From Planctomycetales bacterium (GTDB lineage: Bacteria > Planctomycetota > Planctomycetia > Pirellulales > Pirellulaceae): a stretch of DNA of 64,000 nt. A program made the translations under genes and the position numbers. Positions 51,914-60,566 of this stretch are shown here, one piece after another. Location of the stretch: positions 1 to 64,000 of the forward strand of contig JAGQPF010000083.1 of the NCBI GenBank assembly GCA_020426845.1, read 5' to 3'. Position 1 is the stretch's first letter; every line of letters begins with the position of its first letter. Below the pieces are notes generated by a model. The model was not told the origin of the DNA and did no database searches. It saw only the letters and a program-made list of their open reading frames with translations.

Positions 51914-53884
51914 ATGAGTCAGCCGACGACGACGCGGCCGCCAGCGGGCGGCGCACTGGGAAAGGTGGCGGGGTGGCTGGGCTCGAGCCGTGGCCGGCTG
52001 GCCTCCTGGTCGGGAGTGCTCGACCAGGTCAATCAGCTGGAGTCATCGCTGCAGTCGATGACCGAGGCCGAGCTGAGAAAGCACAGTCTGTCCTTGCGAT
52101 TTCGGGCCAAGAGCGGCGAGCCGCTCGTCCGCTTTCTCCCCGATGCCTACGCGCTGGTTCGCGAGGCCGGGCGACGAACGCTGCAAATGCGCCACTTCGA
52201 CGTGCAGATCCTGGGCGGCATCGCGCTGTTCCACGGCTCGATCGCCGAGATGGAGACCGGCGAAGGCAAGACGTTGACGGCGACGCTGCCGATGTACATT
52301 CATGCCTTGATCGGACGGGGCGCCCATCTCGCCACGGTCAACGACTATCTTGCCGAACGCGACGCGGACATCATGCGTCCCCTGTACGAAATGCTGGGGC
52401 TGTCCGTCGGCGTCGTGCAGTCACAGGACACGCAAGACGCCCGCCGCAGGGCCTACGGTTGTGACATCACCTACGGCACGGCCAAGGAGTTCGGTTTCGA
52501 CTTCTTGCGCGACCGCCTGCTGTTGCGGCGGATGGGCCACCAGCAAACCGACTTCCTCGGCGCAGGCAGCAGCCATCGTTGGGAGCAAGGCGGCGACAAG
52601 CCCGTGCAGCGCGGCTCGCACTTCTCGCTGGTCGATGAGGCCGACAGCATCCTGATCGACGAGGCGCGGACGCCGCTGATCATTGGCTCACTGGGAGACA
52701 CCGTTCGCGACAAGATCGTCGCCGCTTATCGCTGGGCGTCGGAGCATGCTTCGGTGTTCGTGGAAGACGAGCACTATGAAGTGGACTATGAAACCAAGAA
52801 GGTGGAGTTGTTGTCGGCGGGCCGCATGAAGGTTCGCGGACTGCCGAGGACGGAGCTGCTGAGCGGCGTCGGACTCGTCGACATGTACGACTTCATCGAG
52901 CGGGCGATCAAAGTGCATCGCGACTATCACCGCGACCGCGAGTATGTCGTCCGCGACGGCGAGATCGTGATCGTGGACGAGTTCACGGGCCGTTTGGGCG
53001 AGGGCCGCAAGTGGCGAGACGGCATTCACCAGGCCGTCGAGGCGAAGGAGGGCGTCGAGGTGTCGGTGCCGACCGGGCAGGCGGCTCGCATCACGGTGCA
53101 GGACATGTTCATGCGGTACAAGCATCTGGCGGGCATGACTGGCACCGCCGTCACCTCGTCCCGCGAGTTCCGCAAAATCTACAAGATGCCCGTCGTGCGG
53201 ATTCCCACCAACCGCGAAGTCCAGCGTCGCCGGCTGCCGGTCCGGGTGTTCGGCACGGAGACGGAAAAGTGGCGGGCGATTGTCGAGGAGATTCGCGAGA
53301 TGTGGTCCAAGGGGCGCCCCGTGTTGGTCGGCACCCGGTCGATTTCCAAGTCGACGTTCCTGTCGCGGCTGCTCACGGACGTCGGCATCCCGCACGACGT
53401 GCTGAACGCCTACAACATTGCCGAGGAGGCGGAGATCGTCGAGCGGGCGGGGGAGCGTGGACGCGTCACGGTGGCGACCAACATGGCCGGCCGCGGCACC
53501 GACATCAAACTGGAGGATGAGGTCCGCGAACTGGGCGGTCTGCACGTGATTTGCACCGAATTTCACGACTCGGCGCGCATCGACCGGCAGCTCGCCGGCC
53601 GTTGCGGGCGTCAAGGCGATCCCGGCACGGTCAGCCAATTCCTCTCGTTGGACGACGAGATTCTGTTGACTGGCTATGGCCGCGAACGCGCCGACACGCT
53701 GAAGAAATCCGGACAATCGCTACAAGGGGAAGGACCGCAGTGGGTGGCCACGTTCCGCAAGGCCCAGGGCAAGGTGGAGAAGAAGCATTTTCAGGATCGT
53801 TCGGTCCTGCTGCACCACGAGAAGCAACGCAAGAAGATGCAGCGTGAAATGGGGCAGGACCCGTACCTGGACACGGCGGATTAG
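51914..53884 (+). CDS. short SecA paralogue (SecA2-like, lacking the C-terminal third)
   Basis: The 656-residue product (ATG 51914) has the SecA motor: Walker A METGEGKT (113-120), VDEADSILIDEARTPLIIG (about 240-258), VIVDEFTGRLGEGRKWRDGIHQAVEAKEG, LAGMTGTAVT, and in the second half VLVGTRSISKSTFLS, VTVATNMAGRGTDIKL and DRQLAGRCGRQGDPGTVSQFLS. Ordinary SecA continues for about 200-250 residues after this point. Here the chain stops soon after KVEKKHFQDRSVLLHHEKQRKKM, so most of the helical scaffold, the helical wing, the two-helix finger and the zinc tail are missing. A housekeeping SecA must therefore be elsewhere. It is followed on the same strand by HlyD and S2P-type genes, so a special export role is likely. 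Confidence 0.88.
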   Translation: MSQPTTTRPPAGGALGKVAGWLGSSRGRLASWSGVLDQVNQLESSLQSMTEAELRKHSLSLRFRAKSGEPLVRFLPDAYALVREAGRRTLQMRHFDVQILGGIALFHGSIAEMETGEGKTLTATLPMYIHALIGRGAHLATVNDYLAERDADIMRPLYEMLGLSVGVVQSQDTQDARRRAYGCDITYGTAKEFGFDFLRDRLLLRRMGHQQTDFLGAGSSHRWEQGGDKPVQRGSHFSLVDEADSILIDEARTPLIIGSLGDTVRDKIVAAYRWASEHASVFVEDEHYEVDYETKKVELLSAGRMKVRGLPRTELLSGVGLVDMYDFIERAIKVHRDYHRDREYVVRDGEIVIVDEFTGRLGEGRKWRDGIHQAVEAKEGVEVSVPTGQAARITVQDMFMRYKHLAGMTGTAVTSSREFRKIYKMPVVRIPTNREVQRRRLPVRVFGTETEKWRAIVEEIREMWSKGRPVLVGTRSISKSTFLSRLLTDVGIPHDVLNAYNIAEEAEIVERAGERGRVTVATNMAGRGTDIKLEDEVRELGGLHVICTEFHDSARIDRQLAGRCGRQGDPGTVSQFLSLDDEILLTGYGRERADTLKKSGQSLQGEGPQWVATFRKAQGKVEKKHFQDRSVLLHHEKQRKKMQREMGQDPYLDTAD

Positions 53885-54125
53885 AGAGACGGTCTTGGAA
53901 GGACGGGAAAGGCCCTAGGAGCGTTATCTTCGGAACAAAGGCTTCCGATTTGGAACTTGGCCGACCCCAGGGCAGTCGTATGTCGTAGAGTTGCTCCAAG
54001 CCCCGCCGATACATCGAAACAGCGCGCCGGGGTCCCAACCTGGAATTGCAGTCTGTTGAAAGCACCCAACCAACCCATCCGGCGCCGCCTGCGGCGTGCA
54101 GCAATGGGCTGTGTTGATTTCGGAA

Positions 54126-54142
54126 CCGTTGTTTTTCAACGG
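54126..54142 (+). other. small hairpin upstream of the GAF-HlyD gene
   Basis: CCGTTG-TTTTT-CAACGG, 6-bp perfect arms and a 5-T loop, 30 bases before the start at 54173. There is no T-run after it, so it is not a standard terminator. It may affect translation of the following gene. Confidence 0.35.
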
Positions 54143-54172
54143 CCTCATTGTCGTTAAATCTTGCGTAGGCCT

Positions 54173-56203
54173 ATGTCAGATCACATCGAACAGACCAAGC
54201 AGCAGATCCGGGCCCTGGTCAACGAGATTGCGCAGATTTCCAAGTCCGATTTGGGCGCGGATGACTACTATCCCCAGTTCCTCGACCGCGTCGTGCAGGC
54301 GCTGGCCGCGCTGGGCGGCGCCGTCTGGATGTTTGCCGACGGCCAGCAGCTGACGCTGAAGTACCAGATCAATGTCAGCGACTCGCTGCTGGACGACAAC
54401 GACGACAGCCGCAAACACCGCCGGCTCTTGGCCCAAGTGTCCAACGGCAACGAGGGGCACTTGATCCCGCCCCAATCCGGCACGGCCGAGGACGGCTCAG
54501 CCGGCAACCCCACCCCCATGCTGTTGGTCCTCGCGCCCGTGCTGAACGACGGCAAGTGCGAGGGCGTGGTGGAGATCTTTCAACGCCCCGACGCGCCTCC
54601 CTCGGCCCAACGCGGCTATCGCCGCTTTCTGGTCCAGATGTGCGAGCTGTTCAGCGAGTGGTGCAAGGGACGGAAGCTGAAGCAATTCGGCGATCGACAT
54701 ATCCTCTGGCAGCAAGCGGATCAATTTTCCCGTCAGATCCACACCACGCTCGACCTCCGCGAGACCTGCTACCTGGTGACCAATGAGGGCCGGCGCATGA
54801 TCGGCTGCGACCGGGTCAGCGTCGCGATCAAACGCGGTCCCCGCTGCCGCATCGAGGCGGTCAGCGGACAGGACACGATCGAAAACCGCTCCAACGTGAT
54901 TCGCCACCTCAGCGACCTGGCGTCCAAGGTCTGCGCGACCGGCGAGCCGTTGTGGTGGGACGGCGAGATGGACGATCTGCCGCCGCAGATCGAAGAGTCG
55001 CTCGACCCGTACGTCGACGAGTCCTACACCAAGATGATGGCGATCCTGCCGATCCGGCGCCCGAAGACCGAGGAGATGCGGGCCAATGACGGCATTCGCA
55101 GCGAGGCCAACCTGGAAAACAACGAGGCGAACCAGATCATCGGCGCCCTGATCGTCGAGCAGATCGAGTCCGACGTGAATCGCGACCTGCTCGAGAGCCG
55201 CGTCGACCTGGTCTACGAGCATAGCGCTCGGGCGCTGTCGAACTCGATGACGCACAACGAGCTGTTTCTGATGCCGGTCTGGCGCGCCATCGGCAAGTTG
55301 TCGGTGGTGACCAAGGCGCGCAACCTGCCCAAGACGCTGGCCGTCGCCGCGGCGCTGCTGCTGGTGATCGGCGCGTTGTTCTTCATGCGGACCGACTTCC
55401 GACTCAAGGCTGAAGGCGCGCTGCAGCCGATTGAGCGACGCGACGTGTTCGTGGAAGTGCCGGGCACGGTTGTCGAAGTGCTGGTGAAGGATCAGGATCC
55501 CGTTCAGGCCGGCGCTCCGCTGATTCGCTTGAGCAACCCCGAGCAGCAGCGGCTCTATCAGGACCTGTTGGGCAAGATCGAAACCGCGCGAGTCAACCGC
55601 GACAGCCTGGCGCGACGTTTGAAAATCGACATCGACAAGCTGGAGCCCGCCGATGTCGGCGCCTTCGAGACGCAGATCAACACGACGCGCGCCGAACTGG
55701 AGTCGTACTTGCGGCAGAAGAAGGACATGGAGGACAACATCGAGCGGCTGACGATTCGAGCGCCCATCAACGGCATCGTGCTGCTCTCTTGGAATATCGA
55801 AAAGTCGCTGATGGGACGGGTGGTCGAGCCGGGACAGGTGATGATGACCGTCGCCGATCCCACCGGGCCCTGGGAGCTCGACCTGTTCCTGTTGGAGAAG
55901 CGAGCCGGCTACGTGAAGCAGGCTCGGCACGAGATCAAGCCCGAGCTGAAGGTCGACTACTTTCTCGCGACCAATGCCGGCGAGGGTTACGAAGGGTGGG
56001 TCAAAAACGTCGATCAAGTCACGCGGATGCATGGCGAGGACGCTCAGCACGGTGTTCGCGTGCAGGTCGGCTTTGACGAGTCGAATCACGCCAATCCCCG
56101 TGTCGGCGCCCGGGTGACCGCGAAGATCCATTGCGGGCGCAGCTCGCTGGGCTTCGCCTGGTTCCACGAGGCGATCGAATGGGTGCAGGGAATGTTGTTC
56201 TAA
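54173..56203 (+). CDS. GAF-GAF-TM-HlyD fusion protein (membrane-fusion-type adaptor with cytoplasmic sensor)
   Basis: The start is ATG 54173. The 676-residue product has two GAF-like domains: one about residues 35-165 (FLDRVVQALAALGGAVWMF; GVVEIFQRP) and one about 185-370 (QIHTTLDLRETCYLVTNEGRRMIGCDRVSVAI; IIGALIVEQIES). One transmembrane segment (about 386-406, TLAVAAALLLVIGALFFM) follows, and then a periplasmic HlyD region. That region has a biotinyl-lipoyl half-motif (VFVEVPGTVVEVLVKDQDPVQAGAPLIRL), a coiled-coil hairpin (about 465-545), the second half (IERLTIRAPINGIVLL) and beta-barrel domains. HlyD adaptors span the periplasm in type I and tripartite exporters; GAF domains on the cytoplasmic side would sense a ligand. 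No ABC protein is adjacent. Confidence 0.82.
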   Translation: MSDHIEQTKQQIRALVNEIAQISKSDLGADDYYPQFLDRVVQALAALGGAVWMFADGQQLTLKYQINVSDSLLDDNDDSRKHRRLLAQVSNGNEGHLIPPQSGTAEDGSAGNPTPMLLVLAPVLNDGKCEGVVEIFQRPDAPPSAQRGYRRFLVQMCELFSEWCKGRKLKQFGDRHILWQQADQFSRQIHTTLDLRETCYLVTNEGRRMIGCDRVSVAIKRGPRCRIEAVSGQDTIENRSNVIRHLSDLASKVCATGEPLWWDGEMDDLPPQIEESLDPYVDESYTKMMAILPIRRPKTEEMRANDGIRSEANLENNEANQIIGALIVEQIESDVNRDLLESRVDLVYEHSARALSNSMTHNELFLMPVWRAIGKLSVVTKARNLPKTLAVAAALLLVIGALFFMRTDFRLKAEGALQPIERRDVFVEVPGTVVEVLVKDQDPVQAGAPLIRLSNPEQQRLYQDLLGKIETARVNRDSLARRLKIDIDKLEPADVGAFETQINTTRAELESYLRQKKDMEDNIERLTIRAPINGIVLLSWNIEKSLMGRVVEPGQVMMTVADPTGPWELDLFLLEKRAGYVKQARHEIKPELKVDYFLATNAGEGYEGWVKNVDQVTRMHGEDAQHGVRVQVGFDESNHANPRVGARVTAKIHCGRSSLGFAWFHEAIEWVQGMLF

Positions 56204-56301
56204 CCTGCGGCCAGCATGGACAGCGCCGGGAGTGCCGGCGCGACACGGGCAACGACGGACGCCGCCACTGAATCCAAATCGAGAATGGAAGAGGAACCGA
56301 G

Positions 56302-57342
56302 ATGTCAAATGCAGTGCTGATGGCCGTGCTGGTCATCTCCGGTCCGCAGGACTTGGGCCGGCAGTCGGATTGGATTGAAGTTGAGCAGGCGATCGTCAAG
56401 GCGAAGGATGACCGCTGGGTGCCGGCCCTGGACGCGGCCGTGATCTCCGAACTGCTGGTGCGCGAAGGCGTGTATGTCCAACAAGGCCAGCTGCTGGCCC
56501 GACAGGACGATCAAGACCTGCTCGCGCAGCGGGCAGCTCGCGTCGGCGAGCTCGACCTGGCGCGAGAACAAGCCAAGTCGGAGGCCGAGGAAAAGGCGGC
56601 GTGGGAGACGTACTTGACCTCGAAGATCGAGTACGAGGAGTCACTGACGATCAACAAGCAGGAGCCCGGCGCCGTGCCGGCGACCCAAGTTCGCCGCCAA
56701 GAGCTGCAGATGAACCGCGCGAAGTTGCAAGCGGTGGTCGCGCGCGAGCAGCGCCGGATTGCGATCATGCAGACATACGTGAAGGCCCGCGAGGTGGAGA
56801 TCGCCGATGTGGCGATCAAACACCGCCGCATCGTCTCGCCGATTGCCGGGGAGATCACGCAAATCTTGCTGCGTACGGGCGAGTGGGCGCAGCCGGGTGA
56901 GCGGCTGATGCGCGTGTTGCGGATGGATGTGCTGCGAGTCGAGGGCTCGGTGTACGCGGTGGACGCGGCGCCTTACGAAGTCAAGGGGCGACACGTCAAG
57001 GTCCTGGTCTCTACGCCCCAGGGCGATGTGGAGACGGAGGGCACGATCGTGTTTGCCGACCCGAACTACACGGGTGTGAAACAGAAGTTCCGCGTTGTCG
57101 CCGAGATCAACAACGTGGCTCACGGCTCGATTCCCAACACGTGGCTGATCAACTCGGGCATGCCGGCGACGCTGCGGATCTCCCGCACGCAGGCCGGGGC
57201 GCCGATGGATCCCGATCCGCTGCCGGCCGCTCCCGGACTGCCGCCCGTCGACCCGGGTGTGCCCGGTGTGCCGCCCGCTCCGGCCAACCCGTTGCTGGGG
57301 CAGCCGCCCTTGGACGTGCTGCCGGGACTCGGCGCACCATAA
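56302..57342 (+). CDS. HlyD-type periplasmic adaptor
   Basis: The 346-residue product starts at ATG 56302 with GAGGA 6 bases upstream. The first residues are mildly hydrophobic (MSNAVLMAVLVISG) and may be a short signal. Residues about 38-70 are the first lipoyl-like half (RWVPALDAAVISELLVREGVYVQQGQLLARQDDQDL). A coiled-coil hairpin (about 75-165) follows with a TQVRRQELQMNRAKLQ segment, then RIVSPIAGEITQILLRTGEWAQPGERLM and beta-barrel domains. The last 45 residues are Pro/Gly-rich and disordered. It lies between the GAF-HlyD and PqqD-S2P-HlyD genes (98 and 56 bases), so the three may assemble together. Confidence 0.82.
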   Translation: MSNAVLMAVLVISGPQDLGRQSDWIEVEQAIVKAKDDRWVPALDAAVISELLVREGVYVQQGQLLARQDDQDLLAQRAARVGELDLAREQAKSEAEEKAAWETYLTSKIEYEESLTINKQEPGAVPATQVRRQELQMNRAKLQAVVAREQRRIAIMQTYVKAREVEIADVAIKHRRIVSPIAGEITQILLRTGEWAQPGERLMRVLRMDVLRVEGSVYAVDAAPYEVKGRHVKVLVSTPQGDVETEGTIVFADPNYTGVKQKFRVVAEINNVAHGSIPNTWLINSGMPATLRISRTQAGAPMDPDPLPAAPGLPPVDPGVPGVPPAPANPLLGQPPLDVLPGLGAP

Positions 57343-57398
57343 ATGTGCTCGATGGAAAACATTCTCCCTAATTGTGTGGCCGCCGCCCGGAATTCTTG

Positions 57399-59642
57399 AT
57401 GGCGACTCTCTCCGAAAGCCTTGTCAGCAGCTCCTCACGCTCCGTGCGGCTGCGCATGCGTCCCGACTTGACGCAGCGACAGCATCGCTACCACGGCCAG
57501 ACTTACTGGGTGGTCAAGGAGCCGGTGGGGCTGAACTACTTTCGGTTCCACGAGGAGGAGTACGCGATCCTCTGCATGCTGGATGGACAGACCAGCCTGG
57601 AGGAGATCAAAGAACGCTTTGAGCAAGAGTTCGCGCCACAGAAGATCACCTTCCCCGATCTCCAGCAATTCGTGGGCATGTTGCACCGCAGCGGCCTGTT
57701 GATCGCGGAGAACCCCGGGCAGGGACACGAGCTGAAGCGGCGCCGAGACGAGAAGAAACGCAAGGAGTTGTGGGGGAAGTTCTCCAACGTGTTTGCCGTG
57801 CGCTTTCGGGGAATTGATCCCGATCGGCTGCTCAACTGGCTGCATCGCTACACCGGCTGGATGTTCGAGCCGCTGTTCATCTTGATGTTCGTCCTGTTCG
57901 GGCTCTCGGCCCTGACGCTGGTGTTTGTGCAGTTCGACGTCTTTCGCTCCAAGCTGCCGTCGTTTCACGAGTTCTTCGGGCCGGCCAACTGGATTTACCT
58001 GGGCGTCACGATGGGCGCCGTGAAGGTGATCCACGAGTTCGGGCACGGCCTGAGCTGCAAGCATTACGGCGGCGAGTGCCATGAGATGGGCGCGATGCTG
58101 CTGGTGTTCACGCCCTGTCTCTACTGCAACGTCTCCGACTCGTGGATGCTGCCCAACAAGTACCATCGGGCCTTCATCGGCGCGGCCGGGATGTACTTCG
58201 AGGTCATCATCGCCAGCGTTGCCACCTACCTGTGGTGGTTCAGCGAGCCCGGCTTGCTCAATCAGCTCGCCCTCAGCGTGATGTTCATCTGCTCGGTGAG
58301 CACGGTGCTGTTCAACGGCAATCCGCTCCTGCGGTTTGACGGCTATTACATCTTGATGGACCTCACTGAGATTCCGAACCTCCGCCAGAAGGCGACGGAG
58401 GTGCTGAAGCGATTCATGGTCTGGCTCTGCCTCGGCATCGAGCAGCCGGAGAACCCATTTCTGCCCCAGAAGAATCAGGCGGTGTTCGCGCTCTACACGA
58501 TCGCCGCCGTGGTGTATCGCTGGGTGGTGGTGTTCTCCATCATGTGGTTCCTGAACAAGATTCTGGAGCCCTACGGTCTGAAGGTCATCGGTCAGATGAT
58601 CGCAATCGCCGGCTTGTTCGGCTTGGTGGTCCAGCCGTTGATCCACCTGGCGAAGTTTTTTTACGTGCCCGGGAGAATGCACAAAGTGAAGAAGTACCGC
58701 GTTGTCTTGACGGTGCTGGTCGTCGCGGCCGCGGCCGCCTTCGTGATCTGGGTGCCGTTGCCGTTCCGAGTCAGCAGCGTCTTCACCCTCGAGCCTCGCG
58801 ATGCCGCGATGGTCTATCCGCCCAACGCAGGAATCGTTGTCCTCGAGCGGCTGGATGTGAAGGCGGGAGACGAAGTGCAGGCCGGACAGTCCTTGGCCCA
58901 GCTCCGCAGCGCCGACCTGTTGATGCAGCGTGAGGGGCTGATTGAGCAGCGGGACCGCGTGCAGGCGCGGCTGGCTGGCATGGTCCAAGAGGAGCTGTTG
59001 GATCCGAATTTCGACGACAGCGAGATGCCCGGGTTGGAGGAGCAGATCGCGGCGCTAGAGACGCAAATCAAGGAGAAGGATGCCGAGATCGGCCGGCTGC
59101 GCCTGACGGCGCCGATGGCGGGAACGATCTTGCCGCCGCCGGCGCGGAGCGAGGACGTGCCCGACGACGGGAGGCTGCCGAACATGACCGGCTCGCCGCT
59201 GGATCCCAAAAACGGCAGCGCCGTGCTCAGCCCCACCGAGCCGCTCTGTCGAATCGGCGATCCCCGGCGCCTCGAGGCGATCTTGATCATTGACCAATCC
59301 GACATCGACTTGGTACGGGAAGGCGCCGAAGTCGAGCTGCAGTTCGACGCGGAACGCGGGCGGATCTACACGGGAGTCATCAAACAGAAGTCCTACGAGC
59401 CGCTCAAAGGAGCGCCGCCCGCGCTGGCTGCGCAGGCGGGCGGCGGACTCGAGACCAAAACCGACGCCTCCGGCATGCCGGTGCCGATCAGCACTTCGTA
59501 TCCGGCAAAGGTCGACCTGGACGATCCCGATCAGTTGCTGGTGATCGGGATGCGCGGCAAGGCTCGCATCAAGGCGGAGCCGCGGTCGCTGGGCAGTCGT
59601 TGCTTCCGCTTCCTGTCACGCACCTTCCGTTTTGAGTTTTAA
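57399..59642 (+). CDS. PqqD-like / site-2 protease (M50) / HlyD fusion membrane protein
   Basis: The 747-residue product starts at ATG 57399. Residues about 10-115 are PqqD-like (RYHGQTYWVVKEPVGLNYFRFHEEEYAILCMLDG), the fold that in RiPP systems binds leader peptides. A multi-pass membrane region carries the S2P zinc motif HEFGH (His212, His216) and, near residues 307-314, NPLLRFDGYY with the third ligand Asp, as in M50 proteases. About six to eight membrane segments follow. The C-terminal part (about 470-735) is HlyD-like (VYPPNAGIVVLERLDVKAGDEVQAGQSLAQL; RLRLTAPMAGTIL). A single chain thus joins peptide recognition, intramembrane proteolysis and a periplasmic adaptor. The substrate is unknown; there is no small precursor gene nearby that I can see. 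Confidence 0.87.
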   Translation: MATLSESLVSSSSRSVRLRMRPDLTQRQHRYHGQTYWVVKEPVGLNYFRFHEEEYAILCMLDGQTSLEEIKERFEQEFAPQKITFPDLQQFVGMLHRSGLLIAENPGQGHELKRRRDEKKRKELWGKFSNVFAVRFRGIDPDRLLNWLHRYTGWMFEPLFILMFVLFGLSALTLVFVQFDVFRSKLPSFHEFFGPANWIYLGVTMGAVKVIHEFGHGLSCKHYGGECHEMGAMLLVFTPCLYCNVSDSWMLPNKYHRAFIGAAGMYFEVIIASVATYLWWFSEPGLLNQLALSVMFICSVSTVLFNGNPLLRFDGYYILMDLTEIPNLRQKATEVLKRFMVWLCLGIEQPENPFLPQKNQAVFALYTIAAVVYRWVVVFSIMWFLNKILEPYGLKVIGQMIAIAGLFGLVVQPLIHLAKFFYVPGRMHKVKKYRVVLTVLVVAAAAAFVIWVPLPFRVSSVFTLEPRDAAMVYPPNAGIVVLERLDVKAGDEVQAGQSLAQLRSADLLMQREGLIEQRDRVQARLAGMVQEELLDPNFDDSEMPGLEEQIAALETQIKEKDAEIGRLRLTAPMAGTILPPPARSEDVPDDGRLPNMTGSPLDPKNGSAVLSPTEPLCRIGDPRRLEAILIIDQSDIDLVREGAEVELQFDAERGRIYTGVIKQKSYEPLKGAPPALAAQAGGGLETKTDASGMPVPISTSYPAKVDLDDPDQLLVIGMRGKARIKAEPRSLGSRCFRFLSRTFRFEF

Positions 59643-59981
59643 AAACTTGCCGTGGTGTATGTGGCCAAAACGGGAATGACCAATCGTCACGGGCCTCACA
59701 AGGGTCGCCTGCGATGGTGGTCCGATCTCCCCACAGGCTGGCAGCGCTGGCAGCCTGTGCCACGTTGAGAAGAGCCGAATTGGCTTGCCTGTTTTCGCTA
59801 ACCGTCAAAGTTTATTCGCAATGGCGCCAAGTTCACCGGCGCGGGCAAAAAGGCGATAGAAATTGGCCCGGCAACGTCGACGAAACGGTCGTGCACGTTG
59901 CCGTTGATTGCTATAGTTCATTTCTTCGACGACGTGCCCCAGCGTGTGGCACACAATGTTTTTTGGATTGGGAGATGCATC
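59643..59981. other. intergenic region (339 bases) upstream of the DUF3467 gene
   Basis: No gene is supported. It holds a palindromic interspersed repeat (59732-59759). GGGAG 8 bases before the ATG at 59982 is the ribosome-binding site of the next gene. Confidence 0.6.
59732..59759. repeat. palindromic interspersed repeat, copy 2
   Basis: CACAGGCTG (59732-59740) and CAGCCTGTG (59751-59759) enclose GCAGCGCTGG. The arms match copy 1 at 31210-31228 exactly. It lies 90 bases past the S2P-HlyD gene and could form a transcript-end hairpin. Confidence 0.7.
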
Positions 59982-60341
59982 ATGGCAGATAATGAGAATA
60001 AAGAGGCGGAGGCCCCGGCAGAGAAGCCCGCAGCTCCGGCTCAACAGGCCCCGCCCCAAGTGCAAGTCAACGACGACGGGGTGAGCGCCCTGTACGCGAA
60101 CTTCTGTCGCGTCACCGGCTCCCCCGAGGAGTTGATCATCGACTTCGGGCTCAATCCGCAGCCGCACATGATGCCGAAGGACCCGATTCAAGTCTCGCAG
60201 CGCGTGATCGTCAACTTCTACACCGCCAAACGCCTCCTGGCTGCGCTGCAACTGTCCGTGGCTCGCCACGAGCAGATCTTCGGCGTGCTGGAGACCGATG
60301 TGCAGAAGCGACTCAAGCATCAGGCGCCCGGCGGCAAGTAA
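59982..60341 (+). CDS. DUF3467 domain protein
   Basis: The 119-residue product starts at ATG 59982 with GGGAG upstream. After an Ala/Pro/Glu-rich N-terminus (about 30 residues), the rest matches DUF3467: SALYANFCRVTGSPEELIIDFGLNPQP, then SQRVIVNFYTAKRLLAALQLSVARHEQIFG. The family is small and cytoplasmic, with no known activity. It is followed by a hairpin terminator. Its place behind the export-like genes is suggestive but the gap is 339 bases. Confidence 0.8.
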   Translation: MADNENKEAEAPAEKPAAPAQQAPPQVQVNDDGVSALYANFCRVTGSPEELIIDFGLNPQPHMMPKDPIQVSQRVIVNFYTAKRLLAALQLSVARHEQIFGVLETDVQKRLKHQAPGGK

Positions 60342-60476
60342 TCAGGCGCCGCGGCCTCGCATGCAATCGCGTGTTAATCGCAAGTTGAAATGCGATCGCC
60401 CCATCATTGCAGCACCAACTTTGCAGCCGTGGATGGCGCGACGCGGCGATGCGAGATGCTCCGCCAGACGATTAGG

Positions 60477-60506
60477 GAGAGCCGGCGTCAAGTGACGTCG
60501 GCTCTC
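60477..60506 (+). terminator. hairpin terminator after the DUF3467 gene
   Basis: GAGAGCCGGCGTC (60477-60489), loop AAGT, GACGTCGGCTCTC (60494-60506): 13-bp arms with one mismatch, followed by GTATTTTCG. It lies between the convergent DUF3467 and PilZ genes, 136 bases past the former, and could serve either strand. Confidence 0.7.
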
Positions 60507-60566
60507 GTATTTTCGTCGTCGGTGTTCCGTTGGCCGTTGAGCTCAGAGCATCAGAGCGTCAGAGCG

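Noticed and set aside
53885-54172. Small frames between short secA and the GAF-HlyD gene
   Set aside because: No ribosome-binding sites and no protein-like composition; considered non-coding.
54497-56308. Minus-strand frame of about 603 codons opposite the GAF-HlyD gene
   Set aside because: Antisense shadow; the plus strand carries recognisable GAF, membrane and HlyD segments.
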